Translations under genes and position numbers: made by a program
The notes under the pieces: generated by a model
Told to the model about the DNA's origin: nothing
Database searches by the model: none
Seen by the model: the letters and a program-made list of their open reading frames with translations, nothing else
Source: Mycolicibacterium xanthum
GTDB taxonomy: Bacteria; Actinomycetota; Actinomycetes; Mycobacteriales; Mycobacteriaceae
Assembly (NCBI RefSeq): GCF_019710635.1
Contig: NZ_JAIFZS010000061.1
Span: forward strand, 1 to 64,000
Length of the DNA stretch: 64,000 bases
Direction: 5' to 3'
Shown: one piece after another, positions 42,276 to 50,721 of the stretch
Position numbering within the stretch: the stretch's first letter is position 1
How the letters are laid out: each line of letters begins with the position of its first letter

Positions 42276-43250
42276 ATGACCTCTCCATCGGGGAACGCAC
42301 CCGCGATCGAGGCGATCGATCTGGTGAAGCGATACGGCCAACAGATCGCCGTCGACCACGTCAGCTTCTCCGTGCCGCCGGGCACCGTGCTCGGGTTGCT
42401 CGGCCCGAACGGGGCGGGCAAGACCACCACGGTCCGGATGATGACCACGCTGACCGAACCCACCGGCGGCACCGCGCGGGTGGCGGGCTACGACGTGCGC
42501 ACCCACCCCGATGAGGTGCGCAGGAACATGGGCCTGACCGGCCAGGTGGCCACCGTCGACGAGTTGCTGACCGGTCGGGAGAACATCCGGATGGTCGGCG
42601 GTCTGTACGGTATCCGCCGCAGAGCCCTGGAGAAGCTGGGAGACCTGCTGCTGCAGCAGTTCTCGCTGACCGACGCGGCCGACCGGGTGGTGAAGTCCTA
42701 CTCCGGCGGCATGCGGCGGCGGCTCGACCTCGCGGTCAGTCTGCTGGCCGCGCCGCCGGTGCTGTTCCTCGACGAGCCGACCACCGGGCTGGACCCCCGT
42801 AGCCGGAGCGAACTGTGGGACGTGCTGCGCGCTCTGGTCGCGCAGGGCACCACGCTGCTGCTGACCACCCAGTACCTCGAGGAGGCCGACCAACTCGCCG
42901 ACGACATCGTGGTGATCGACCGCGGCCGGATCATCGCGCAGGGCTCGCCGCTGGAACTCAAACGGCAGGCCGGCCGCGCCAGCCTGGTGGTCACCGTCGC
43001 CCATGGAGCCGACCTGGCCGCAGCCCGGGAGCTGTTGTCCTGCAACGGTGCCGAGGTCTTCGTCGACGCCGGTGCGCGCAGGCTGACGGCATCGGCGGAC
43101 GGTATCGACGACATGATCCGGGTGGCGGCTCTACTGCGCGACAACGGAATCGGCGTCGACGACATCGGGTTGTCGCGGCCCAGCCTCGACGACGTGTTCC
43201 TGGCCCTGACCGGGCACCGCACCGAAGACATCGAGGAGGTCGGGGCATGA
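42276..43250 (+). CDS. ABC transporter ATP-binding protein, DrrA-like
   Basis: A 324-residue ATPase. GLLGPNGAGKTTTVRM (Walker A, near residue 47), YSGGMRRRLDL (signature) and VLFLDEPTTGLDPRSR (Walker B, near 168) are complete, and the C-terminal 100 residues, ending with RPSLDDVFLALTGHRTED, form the extra domain of the daunorubicin-resistance DrrA family. It overlaps the permease gene by 4 bases (ATGA). Such two-gene systems export lipids or drugs; the cargo is not evident. I recall no transporter at this site in M. tuberculosis. Confidence 0.88.
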   Translation: MTSPSGNAPAIEAIDLVKRYGQQIAVDHVSFSVPPGTVLGLLGPNGAGKTTTVRMMTTLTEPTGGTARVAGYDVRTHPDEVRRNMGLTGQVATVDELLTGRENIRMVGGLYGIRRRALEKLGDLLLQQFSLTDAADRVVKSYSGGMRRRLDLAVSLLAAPPVLFLDEPTTGLDPRSRSELWDVLRALVAQGTTLLLTTQYLEEADQLADDIVVIDRGRIIAQGSPLELKRQAGRASLVVTVAHGADLAAARELLSCNGAEVFVDAGARRLTASADGIDDMIRVAALLRDNGIGVDDIGLSRPSLDDVFLALTGHRTEDIEEVGA

Positions 43251-44101
43251 CCGCGCTCGATTCCGGTCCAACGGCGCCCGCCGCCGTGCACACCGTGCCG
43301 ACGCATCACACCAACCTGGCTCAGCAGTCGTGGATCATGGTCAAGCGCAACATGATCCACACCAAGCGGATGCCCGAGATGCTCAGTGACGTGACCGCAC
43401 AGCCGATCATGTTCGTGCTGCTGTTCGCGTTCGTCTTCGGGGCGTCGATCACCGATACCGGGGGTGCGTCCTACCGCGAGTTCCTGCTGCCCGGCATCCA
43501 GGCCCAGACCATCGTCTTCTCGGCGTTCGTGGTGGCCGCGGGCATCACCGCCGACGTGGAGAAGGGCATCATCGACCGGTTCCGGTCGCTGCCGATCTCA
43601 CGGTCCTCGGTGTTGATCGGGCGCAGCATCGCCAGCGTGATCCACTCGTCGCTCGGTGTGGTGGTGATGGCGCTGACCGGTCTGGCGATCGGCTGGCGGA
43701 TCCGTGGCAGCATCGCCGAGGCGGTGCTGGCGTTCGCGCTGCTGCTGTTGTTCGGCTTCGGGATGATCTGGTTCGGCATCCTGGTGGGTTCGCTGATGCG
43801 CACCGTCGAGGCGGTCAACGGCGTGATGTTCACCGCGCTGTTCCCGGTGACGTTCCTGGCGAACACCTTCGTGCCGACCGAGCCGATGCCGCACTGGTTG
43901 CGGGTGATCGCCGAGTGGAACCCGGTCTCGTCGCTGGCGCAGGCGATGCGCGAGTTGTGGGGCAATGGTGGTCCGGCGCCGGCGAGTGCGCAACTGCCGC
44001 TGCATCATCCGGTGCTCTCGACGATCCTGTGGTCGCTGGCGCTGACCGCGGTGTTCGCACCGTTCGCGCTGGGGGCCTACCGCCGGCGCACCACGGACTG
44101 A
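43247..44101 (+). CDS. ABC-2 type permease, DrrB-like
   Basis: A 284-residue membrane protein with six hydrophobic segments, beginning near PIMFVLLFAFVFGASI (about residue 53). The segment AAGITADVEKGIIDRFRSLPISRSSVL (near 100) is the ABC-2 landmark where the ATPase docks, and PTEPMPHWLRVIAEWNPVSSLAQAMRELWG is the typical late loop. It completes the exporter with the preceding DrrA-like protein, whose stop it overlaps. Confidence 0.87.
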   Translation: MTALDSGPTAPAAVHTVPTHHTNLAQQSWIMVKRNMIHTKRMPEMLSDVTAQPIMFVLLFAFVFGASITDTGGASYREFLLPGIQAQTIVFSAFVVAAGITADVEKGIIDRFRSLPISRSSVLIGRSIASVIHSSLGVVVMALTGLAIGWRIRGSIAEAVLAFALLLLFGFGMIWFGILVGSLMRTVEAVNGVMFTALFPVTFLANTFVPTEPMPHWLRVIAEWNPVSSLAQAMRELWGNGGPAPASAQLPLHHPVLSTILWSLALTAVFAPFALGAYRRRTTD

Positions 44102-44195
44102 CGCCGTTGAGGCTGCGCTGACGGCGGGTGCTACTCGAACTTCCTCGCCATCACGGCAGTTTCAACGGAACGCAGGGACGCAGGACAGCCGCGCG

Positions 44196-44786
44196 TCAGC
44201 CCCAGGCGTGCACGGTGTTCTGCGCCGGCTCCAGCCCCTGGGCGACCAGCAACTCGGCGGCGTCGGCGGCCTGCTCGCAGATCGTCGGGACCTCGGCCCG
44301 CTCGGCGGCGGTGAACGGCTGCAGTACGAACGCCGCCGGATCCTGCCGCCCCGGCGGTCGTCCGATGCCGATCCTGACCCGCTGGAAGTTCTTGCTGCCC
44401 AACGCCGATGCGACCGAACGCAGGCCGTTGTGCCCGCCCTCCCCGCCGCCCAGCTTGAGCCGGATGCGGCCGAAGTCGATGTCGAGTTCGTCGTGGATGA
44501 CGACGACGTCGGCGGGCTCGACCGAGTAGAACTTCGCCAGCGGGCCGATCTGGCGGCCCGACTCGTTCATGTACACCCGCGGCTTGGCCAGTACCACCGG
44601 GCGGCCCGCGAGCCGCCCGGTGGCCACCTCGGCCCCGGACTTCTTGTGCACCTTGAACGTGTCGCCGATGCGGGCGGCAAGCACGTCGGCCACCATGAAG
44701 CCGATGTTGTGCCGGGTCTTGGCGTAGTTCGGCCCGGGGTTGCCCAGGCCGACGAGCAGAAGTGGCCCGGAGGCCTCAGCCGCCAC
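44196..44786 (-). CDS. pth: peptidyl-tRNA hydrolase
   Basis: A 196-residue esterase that releases peptides from stalled peptidyl-tRNA. LLLVGLGNPGPNYAKTRHNIGFM near residue 9 carries the catalytic His, RVYMNESGRQIGPL near 70 the substrate Asn, and VIHDELDIDFGRIRLKLGGGEGGHNGLRS near 98 the catalytic Asp and RNA contacts. The GTG at 44786 gives a length close to the 191 residues of Rv1014c. It lies 38 bases after rplY on the same strand, as in M. tuberculosis. Confidence 0.94.
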   Translation of the reverse strand: MAAEASGPLLLVGLGNPGPNYAKTRHNIGFMVADVLAARIGDTFKVHKKSGAEVATGRLAGRPVVLAKPRVYMNESGRQIGPLAKFYSVEPADVVVIHDELDIDFGRIRLKLGGGEGGHNGLRSVASALGSKNFQRVRIGIGRPPGRQDPAAFVLQPFTAAERAEVPTICEQAADAAELLVAQGLEPAQNTVHAWG

Positions 44787-44824
44787 TGAAGGTGTCCGTT
44801 CCCGGGATGTCCGTTCCCGCCGAA

Positions 44825-45472
44825 TTATTCGGAGTCGGATGCCGACTCCTCGGCGCCTTCGGCCTCGGCGCTCTCCGCGGCGGCGCCTTCTGCGCCGGCG
44901 CCCTCCTCCTCGAGGTCCTCGGCGGTCGGCGCGGCCACCACGTTGACGACCAGCAGGTCGGGCTCGGAGACCAGCGACACACCGGCGGGCAGCTCGATGT
45001 CGCCCGCGGTGATCTGGGTGCCCTCTTCGGCGTCCTCGACCGAGACGGTGAGCTGCTGCGGGATCGACAGCGCGTCGGCCTCGATCTCGATGGTGTTGGC
45101 GTCCTGGGTGACCAGGGTGCCCGATGCGGCGTCGCCCTCGACGACGACGCTGACCTCGACGGTCACCTTCTCGCCGCGGCGCACCACCAGCAGGTCGGCG
45201 TGCTGGATGTTGCGGCGGATCGGGTGGATCTCGAGGGACTTGGTCAGCGCGAGTTGCTCGGTGCCGTCGATGTCCAGCGTGAGCACCGCGTTGGTGCCGG
45301 CGTGGCGCAGCACGGCCGAGAAGTCGTGTCCGTTGAGCTCGAGGTGCTGCGGGTCGGTGCCGTGGCCGTAGAGCACCACGGGGACGCGGCCCTCGCGACG
45401 GGCGCGCCGGGACGCGCCCTTGCCGGTTGCGGTGCGGACCTGTGCGGTCAGATTGTTGGTGGCGTTCGCCAT
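44825..45472 (-). CDS. rplY: 50S ribosomal protein L25 (TL5/Ctc form)
   Basis: A 215-residue ribosomal protein that binds 5S rRNA. The N-terminal L25 domain (residues 1-95, with GKGASRRARREGRVPVVLYG) is followed by the Ctc beta domain (about 96-185) and an acidic tail rich in Glu and Ala (AEDLEEEGAGAEGAAAESA). AGGAG lies 8 bases before the ATG at 45472. The length equals that of Rv1015c. It is followed by pth. Confidence 0.94.
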   Translation of the reverse strand: MANATNNLTAQVRTATGKGASRRARREGRVPVVLYGHGTDPQHLELNGHDFSAVLRHAGTNAVLTLDIDGTEQLALTKSLEIHPIRRNIQHADLLVVRRGEKVTVEVSVVVEGDAASGTLVTQDANTIEIEADALSIPQQLTVSVEDAEEGTQITAGDIELPAGVSLVSEPDLLVVNVVAAPTAEDLEEEGAGAEGAAAESAEAEGAEESASDSE

Positions 45473-45626
45473 GATCGGTGCTCCTGTGCCTGTAGCCGTC
45501 GGTGACTGGGTCGGGCACGGCAGAGGGGGCACACCGGTTTCGATGCGGGTTCCGTCGATAACGGTGAACCTGCCGAAACAGGCCACCCTCGCCGTGACGC
45601 GTCCGCAAGGGTAGCGCAAGCAGTGC

Positions 45627-46502
45627 TCAGAGCGGAAATTCGGTGCCGGTGAGCTGCTCGGACAGCGTCCACAGCGCCTGCGCCCTGGCCCGGTTCCGCG
45701 CCAGCGGGCTGCGCCTGCTCTGGCCGGTGGGACCGCGCATCGCGAAGCGCGGGCCGATGAAGCTGTTGCCGGGGATGTCCTGCGATGCCGCGAACAGCGT
45801 CTGCCGGGCCCCGAAGTCGGCGTCGGTGGCCAGCAGCCGGTTACCGGCGTCCCAGATCCGGGTGCCGAACCGGTTGCCGGTCTGCCCCTGCAGGTTGGTC
45901 GCCGAGTAGCCGGGGTGGGCGGCCACCGATCGCACGCTCGACCCGGCGGCCTCGAGTCGGCGCTGCAACTCGAGGTTGAACAGCAGGTTCGCCAGCTTCG
46001 ACTGACCGTAGGCCGGCCAGGCCAGGTAGGGCCTGGACTTCCAGTTGAGGTCGGTGAGGCTGACGTGACCCGTCAGGTGCATCATCGACGACACCGTGAC
46101 CACCCGATCGGTGATCCGGGGCAGCAGCAGGTTGGTCAGCGCGAAATGACCGAGGTGGTTGGTGCCGATCTGGCTCTCGAAGCCATCGGTGGTCAGCGCG
46201 TACGGCACGGCCATGATGCCGGCGTTGTTGACCAGTACGTCCACCGTGGAGTTCGCGAAGCCGTCAGCGAAATCCCGGATCGACGCCAGATCCTGCAGGT
46301 CGAGCCGGCGCACCTGCACGTCGCCGGACATCTCGGCCGCCGCGGCGTTGCCCTTGCCGAGGTTGCGCACCGCCAGGATCGTGGTGGCGCCGACGCGGGC
46401 CAGCTCACGGGCGGTCACCAGCCCCAGCCCGCTGTTGGCGCCGGTCACCACGACGGTGCGCCCGGCGAAGGACGGGAGGTCGGCGGCGGTCCAGTCGCTC
46501 AC
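45627..46502 (-). CDS. short-chain dehydrogenase/reductase
   Basis: A 291-residue SDR oxidoreductase. VVVTGANSGLGLVTARELA (near residue 17) binds NAD(P), VLVNNAGIMA near 89 is the NNAG motif, and Tyr-Lys appear in WPAYGQSKLANLLF near 163, with SSMM supplying the catalytic Ser. The size and the PGYSATNLQ segment place it with the retinol dehydrogenase-like group common in mycobacteria. The GTG start is supported by a TAGGCT element 7 bases upstream. It interrupts the rplY-lpqT order of M. tuberculosis; the substrate is unknown. Confidence 0.87.
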   Translation of the reverse strand: MSDWTAADLPSFAGRTVVVTGANSGLGLVTARELARVGATTILAVRNLGKGNAAAAEMSGDVQVRRLDLQDLASIRDFADGFANSTVDVLVNNAGIMAVPYALTTDGFESQIGTNHLGHFALTNLLLPRITDRVVTVSSMMHLTGHVSLTDLNWKSRPYLAWPAYGQSKLANLLFNLELQRRLEAAGSSVRSVAAHPGYSATNLQGQTGNRFGTRIWDAGNRLLATDADFGARQTLFAASQDIPGNSFIGPRFAMRGPTGQSRRSPLARNRARAQALWTLSEQLTGTEFPL

Positions 46503-46509
46503 GCCGGCC

Positions 46510-46515
46510 AGCCTA
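46510..46515 (-). promoter_or_regulatory. -10 element of the SDR gene
   Basis: On the minus strand TAGGCT lies 7 bases before the GTG at 46502 and predicts a leaderless transcript. Confidence 0.5.
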
Positions 46516-46545
46516 GTGCGGGCCGTGGTCGGCCGGTGACGGACC

Positions 46546-47073
46546 TCACGGCCCGGGGATCTGGCAGCCGAACGGCATCCGGTCGGTCCAGTGCACGGCG
46601 GGCATGCCGTCGATGGTCACGAAGTCGACGCCGCGCTCCCAGGTGGTGCCCGGGACGATCCACGGCGGCACCCCTTCGGGATAGGCGATGGTGAGGTCGG
46701 CGTAGAACAGCGCGCCGGCGGGACAGCCGGCACCGTCCACCGGCCGCGGATTCCACGCGTGCACGATGATCGGGTTGATCAGGTGCGGGCCCTCGGCGCA
46801 GTTGGGTTTGCACTGCACCGCGTTGTCCACACCGGTGCCCATCGCGCCGTCGGGACCCCAACTCGTCCAGGTCATGCCCTCCATGGCCGCCGACCCGTCG
46901 CAGTTGTAGAGCATCTGCTCGGGTCGTTCCTGTGCAGGTTGATCGGAGGTGCATCCGGGGATGTAGATCGGCGCGGGTGCGGGACCGGGGGTCGGATCGG
47001 CCCCCGCCGTCGCGGTCGCGGCGAGCATCAGCGTCGCCGCCGCGGTCGGGATCATCGCCAGGCGGGTCATCAT
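46546..47073 (-). CDS. secreted protein of unknown function
   Basis: A 175-residue exported protein. Residues 1-30 are a Sec signal (MMTRLAMIPTAAATLMLAATATAGA). The mature part has five cysteines (GCTSD, YNCDG, CKPNC, GCPAG, GCQIPGP) and a Trp-rich EGMTWTSWGPDGAMGTG segment. No family is recognised with confidence; small Cys-containing exported proteins of this type are frequent in mycobacteria. GGAAGGA lies 4 bases before the ATG at 47073. It follows lpqT on the same strand with 61 bases between. Confidence 0.7.
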   Translation of the reverse strand: MMTRLAMIPTAAATLMLAATATAGADPTPGPAPAPIYIPGCTSDQPAQERPEQMLYNCDGSAAMEGMTWTSWGPDGAMGTGVDNAVQCKPNCAEGPHLINPIIVHAWNPRPVDGAGCPAGALFYADLTIAYPEGVPPWIVPGTTWERGVDFVTIDGMPAVHWTDRMPFGCQIPGP

Positions 47074-47134
47074 GTTGTCCTTCCGGGCCGCCGGTGTTGC
47101 CAACGCCACGCAGGTTACCGATGCCCGGCGCACC

Positions 47135-47842
47135 TCACCGGGGAGCGTCGGCCGGGTTGGGCACCGTCACGGTGAAGCCGTCGATGATCGTTTCGATGTC
47201 GTCGGCGTCCTCGACGGCCTTGTCGGCGTAGCCGGTGGCGGTGAACTGGACCAGATATTGCTGCGCGGCCGGCGGTCCGCCCTCGGTGCGCACCGGGGCG
47301 CCGGTCGCGATGACCACCCGGTTGTAGGTGTGCATGCGCGCCCCGTTGAGGTCGTAGCTGCCCTCGATCATCGACGACGGGAAACCGGCGAAGTCGTCGG
47401 TCGACGAATTCAGCTTGTGGAAGTTCTGCGACATCTCGGCGTCGACGGCGGCATGGCTGAGCGCTTCTGCGACGTCGAAGTCGCCGTCGAGTTCGAACAC
47501 CATCAGCATCGCCGTCGGGTAGGTGTCACCCTTGGCGATCATCCGGGTGCCCGGTGCCAGGTTGGTGTTCTGGTAGGGGTGCCACCCCGGCGGCGTCGGT
47601 ATCGACACGGTGATGTCGGTCAGCTTGTCCGGTGCGACGGGTCTGCCGATCACCCCGGCATCCTCGAGATAGTTGGCCAGCGGAAGCGGGGCCTCGTCCG
47701 TCGTACTGGTCGGCTCGGCGCTCGCCGCACTGGTCGTCGACCAGATCGACTGGTAATCGGGGGTTTCGGTGGCACACCCGGAAGCCGCCACGGCGGTCAG
47801 CGCCGCCACGGCGGCGACGGCCATGCCGGTTCGCACCGTCAC
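47135..47842 (-). CDS. lpqT: LpqT lipoprotein
   Basis: A 235-residue lipoprotein: signal MTVRTGMAVAAVAALTAVAASGC with lipobox AASGC (Cys23), a Ser/Thr-rich linker, and the LpqN/LpqT domain with VSIPTPPGWHPYQNTNLAPG near residue 90. Position near prs matches Rv1016c. The GTG overlaps the stop of the arsenate-reductase gene (GTGA), so the two are coupled. A second member of the family is encoded at 23496-24206. Function in the envelope is unknown. Confidence 0.88.
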   Translation of the reverse strand: MTVRTGMAVAAVAALTAVAASGCATETPDYQSIWSTTSAASAEPTSTTDEAPLPLANYLEDAGVIGRPVAPDKLTDITVSIPTPPGWHPYQNTNLAPGTRMIAKGDTYPTAMLMVFELDGDFDVAEALSHAAVDAEMSQNFHKLNSSTDDFAGFPSSMIEGSYDLNGARMHTYNRVVIATGAPVRTEGGPPAAQQYLVQFTATGYADKAVEDADDIETIIDGFTVTVPNPADAPR

Positions 47843-48183
47843 AGAATCTCGCGGACCGCGTCCATCGGCCGCGCCAGGCGGGTTCCCTTGGTTGTCACCA
47901 CGAACGGCCGCTCGATCAGGATCGGATGCTCGGCCATCGCGTCGAGCAGCTCGTCATCGGACGCCGAGGCCAGATCGAGTTCGGCATAAAGCGATTCGCG
48001 CTTGCGTACTGCGGTGCGGACATCGATCCCGGCGTCGGCGATCATCGCGGCCAGCTCCGCGCGTGACGGCGGGGTCTTCAGGTAGAGCACCACCTGGGGC
48101 TCGATGCCGTTGTCGCGCAGCAACTCCAGTGTCTTGCGGGACGTCGAGCACTTGGGGTTGTGGTAGATGGTCGCGCCGGACAT
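47839..48183 (-). CDS. arsC: arsenate reductase-like thioredoxin-fold protein (ArsC)
   Basis: A 114-residue protein of the glutaredoxin-linked ArsC family. IYHNPKCSTSRKTLELL (residues 6-22) has the catalytic Cys12 in HNPKCSTSR, and LIERPFVVTTKGTRLARP near 89 carries the conserved Arg residues that hold arsenate. It would reduce arsenate to arsenite, but no arsenite exporter or ArsR gene is beside it, so a general thiol role (YffB/Spx-like) is possible. It lies 2 bases after prs and overlaps lpqT, an insertion into the M. tuberculosis order. Confidence 0.85.
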   Translation of the reverse strand: MSGATIYHNPKCSTSRKTLELLRDNGIEPQVVLYLKTPPSRAELAAMIADAGIDVRTAVRKRESLYAELDLASASDDELLDAMAEHPILIERPFVVTTKGTRLARPMDAVREIL

Positions 48184-48185
48184 GG

Positions 48186-49166
48186 TCAGGCCGACCCGTC
48201 GAACAGTCCGGTCACCGATCCGTTCTCGAAGACCGCACGGATGGTGTTGGCCAGCAGCGGCGCGATCGACAGCACGGTCAGCTGCGGGAACTGCTTGTCC
48301 TCGCCGATCGGCAGTGTGTTGGTGACGATGACCTCCCTGGCCCCGCATTCCGCGAGCCGCTCCCGGGCCGGGTCGGACAGCACGCCGTGAGTGGCCGCGA
48401 TGACGACGTCGGCCGCGCCGTCCTCCTTGAGCAGCCGCACCGCGCCGGCGATGGTGCCGCCGGTGTCGATCATGTCGTCGGTCAGGATGCAGGTCTTGCC
48501 GGCGACGTCGCCAACGACCCGGTTGGACTTCACCTGGTTGGGCACCAGCGGATCGCGGGTCTTGTGGATGAAGGCCAGCGGGACCCCGCCCAGCGCGTCG
48601 GCCCACTTCTCGGCGACCCGGACCCGGCCGGAGTCGGGGGAGACGACCACCATGTCGTGGCCCGGGTAGTTGTCGGCGATGTAGCCGGTCAGCAGCTTCT
48701 GCGCGCGCATGTGGTCCACCGGGCCGTCGAAGAAGCCCTGGATCTGGTCGGTGTGCAGATCGACGGTGACGATCCGGTCGGCGCCGGCGGTCTTGAGCAG
48801 GTCGGCGACCAGTCGCGCCGAGATGGGCTCGCGGCCGCGGTGCTTCTTGTCCTGCCGGGCGTACGGGTAGAACGGCAGGATCGCGGTGATTCGTTTGGCG
48901 CTGCCGCGCTTGAGGGCGTCGATCATCAGCAACTGCTCCATCAGCCACTGGTTGAGCGGCCACGGATGGCTCTGCAGCACGAAGGCGTCGCAGCCGCGCA
49001 CCGACTCGTCGAACCGCACGAAGATCTCGCCGTTGGCGAAATCGCGGGCGGTCTGCGCGGTGACCGGGACGTCGAGTTCCTTGGCGACCTGGTCGGCCAG
49101 CTCGGGGTGCGCGCGCCCCGAGAACAACATCAGGCTCTTGCGATTGTCGGTCCAGTCGTGGCTCAC
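48186..49166 (-). CDS. prs: ribose-phosphate pyrophosphokinase
   Basis: A 326-residue enzyme (the same length as Rv1017c) that makes PRPP from ribose 5-phosphate and ATP, feeding nucleotides, His, Trp and, in mycobacteria, decaprenyl-phosphoryl arabinose. FANGEIFVRFDESVRG (near residue 43), RQDKKHRGREPISARLVADLL (near 105), the metal-binding DLHTDQIQGFFDGPVDH (near 138) and the PRPP loop ILTDDMIDTGGTIAGA (near 230) are all intact. The GTG at 49166 is used, with GAGGGC ahead. It heads the prs-arsC-lpqT row. Confidence 0.95.
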   Translation of the reverse strand: MSHDWTDNRKSLMLFSGRAHPELADQVAKELDVPVTAQTARDFANGEIFVRFDESVRGCDAFVLQSHPWPLNQWLMEQLLMIDALKRGSAKRITAILPFYPYARQDKKHRGREPISARLVADLLKTAGADRIVTVDLHTDQIQGFFDGPVDHMRAQKLLTGYIADNYPGHDMVVVSPDSGRVRVAEKWADALGGVPLAFIHKTRDPLVPNQVKSNRVVGDVAGKTCILTDDMIDTGGTIAGAVRLLKEDGAADVVIAATHGVLSDPARERLAECGAREVIVTNTLPIGEDKQFPQLTVLSIAPLLANTIRAVFENGSVTGLFDGSA

Positions 49167-49212
49167 GGGCTGCCCTCGGCTTCTCAGATCGATGGGGATC
49201 GATTCTCGCGTC

Positions 49213-49240
49213 ATCGTACGTAGCGGCTACGCACGTACGC
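49213..49240. promoter_or_regulatory. palindromic control region between divergent prs and DUF2254 genes
   Basis: CGTAG-CGG-CTACG (49219-49231) is a perfect 5-base inverted repeat nested in a larger, slightly offset one with CGTACG at each end. On the minus strand TACGAT (49218-49213) could be the prs -10, giving a leader of about 40 bases. Together they look like a regulated prs promoter. Confidence 0.4.
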
Positions 49241-49343
49241 TGGCGGGTTACCAGAATGCCAACATTCGGCGACCGCAGGCTACCAGCCGGTAGCGTTGCC
49301 GCCGCAGCTGTGCAGGCACCATCGGTCGGCGAAGGGGGTAGAG

Positions 49344-50720
49344 GTGGCCTTCTGGCCGGCGCTCAACCGGCACAAGACCTGGATGCTGGACGCGGTCCGC
49401 ACCCGGCTGTGGCCGGTGCCCGCCATCGGGATCGCGCTGGCGATCCTGGGCGGGGTGCTGCTGCCCGCGATCGACGGTGCGCTCGACGGCCGGGTTCCCG
49501 GCCTGCTGTCGCAGTTCCTGTTCGGCGGAGGCCCGGCCTCGGCCCGCGACGTGCTCAGCGCGATCGCCGCGTCGGTGATGACGGTGACGTCGCTGACCTT
49601 CTCGCTGACGCTGGTGACCCTGCAGCTGGCCAGCGGCCAGTACTCGCCGCGCCTGCTGCGCACGTTCGCGCGGGACCGGTTTGTGCAGCGGACCCTGGCG
49701 CTGTTCGTCGCGACGTTCGTCTACGCGCTGACAGTGCTGCGCAGCGTGCGCGACGGCAGCAGCGGCGCGCCGGTGTTCGTGCCGCAGGTATCGGTCACCG
49801 TCGCCTACCTGCTCGCCCTGGTCAGCGTCATCGGGCTGGTGTTGTTCCTGGCGCACCTGGTACGCCAGATCAGGGTCGAGACGATGCTGGGCATCGTGCT
49901 CGCCGACGCCGAGCAGGCCGCCGACGCGATGTTCGGCGAGCTGGACGAGACGGCGCGCAGCGCACTGCCGCCGATGCCGCCGGACTCGGCGATCTCGATC
50001 GACGCGTCGCGCACCGGCTTCCTGGTCGGGGTGGACGAAGAGGCGCTGGTCGCGGCCGCCGCCAGGGTCGACGCGGTGGTGCTGGTGGACCGCAAACCCG
50101 GTGAGTGGACCGTGGCGGGTACCCCGGTCGCGGTGGTCTGGTCCGCCGATGACGGTGGTGCTCTGGACGGCGACGCGCTCGGACAGCTGCGGGACTGCGT
50201 CGCGGCCGCGGTGCGCACCGGCGACGAGCGCACGCCGGTCGAGGATGTCGGCTATGCGCTGCGCCAGTTGACCGACGTCGTGGTCAAGGCGCTCTCGCCG
50301 GGGATCAACGACCCGACCACCGCGGTGCACGCGATCGGGCACAGCTCGGCGCTGCTGTGCATGCTGGCCGGCCGCGACCTCGGTGCCACGGTGCACTGTG
50401 ACGACGACGATGTGGTGCGCGCGGTGATCCCGCGGCCGGACTTCGCCGAACTGCTCGATCTGGCCGTCGCACAGCCGCGGCGCTACGGCGCCGGCGATGC
50501 GGCGGTGTTGTCGGCCCTGCTGCGGCTGCTGCGCGAGCTGGCCTGGCGCGGCGGGCCGAGCCGCCGCGACGCGGTGGTCTCCCAACTGGCGCGGCTGCGC
50601 CGCACCGTGGACCTCCAGGAGTTCGACGACGTCGAGCGGGCCGGCCTGGAGCGCCTGGCGCTGGCGGTCGAGGAGGCGTTGGGCGGTACCTGGCGGATGC
50701 CGGACCTGTCCCGCGGCTGA
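49344..50720 (+). CDS. DUF2254 membrane protein
   Basis: A 458-residue protein with four membrane helices in the first 190 residues and a soluble domain behind. SLTFSLTLVTLQLASGQYSPRLLRTF (near residue 90) and LSPGINDPTTAVHAIGHSSALL (near 318) are the recurring blocks of DUF2254 proteins, whose function is not established. The GTG at 49344 is chosen because AGGGGG lies about 6 bases ahead; an ATG 48 bases upstream adds unrelated residues. It is convergent with glmU, with one base between the stop codons. Confidence 0.78.
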   Translation: MAFWPALNRHKTWMLDAVRTRLWPVPAIGIALAILGGVLLPAIDGALDGRVPGLLSQFLFGGGPASARDVLSAIAASVMTVTSLTFSLTLVTLQLASGQYSPRLLRTFARDRFVQRTLALFVATFVYALTVLRSVRDGSSGAPVFVPQVSVTVAYLLALVSVIGLVLFLAHLVRQIRVETMLGIVLADAEQAADAMFGELDETARSALPPMPPDSAISIDASRTGFLVGVDEEALVAAAARVDAVVLVDRKPGEWTVAGTPVAVVWSADDGGALDGDALGQLRDCVAAAVRTGDERTPVEDVGYALRQLTDVVVKALSPGINDPTTAVHAIGHSSALLCMLAGRDLGATVHCDDDDVVRAVIPRPDFAELLDLAVAQPRRYGAGDAAVLSALLRLLRELAWRGGPSRRDAVVSQLARLRRTVDLQEFDDVERAGLERLALAVEEALGGTWRMPDLSRG

Positions 50721-50721
50721 C

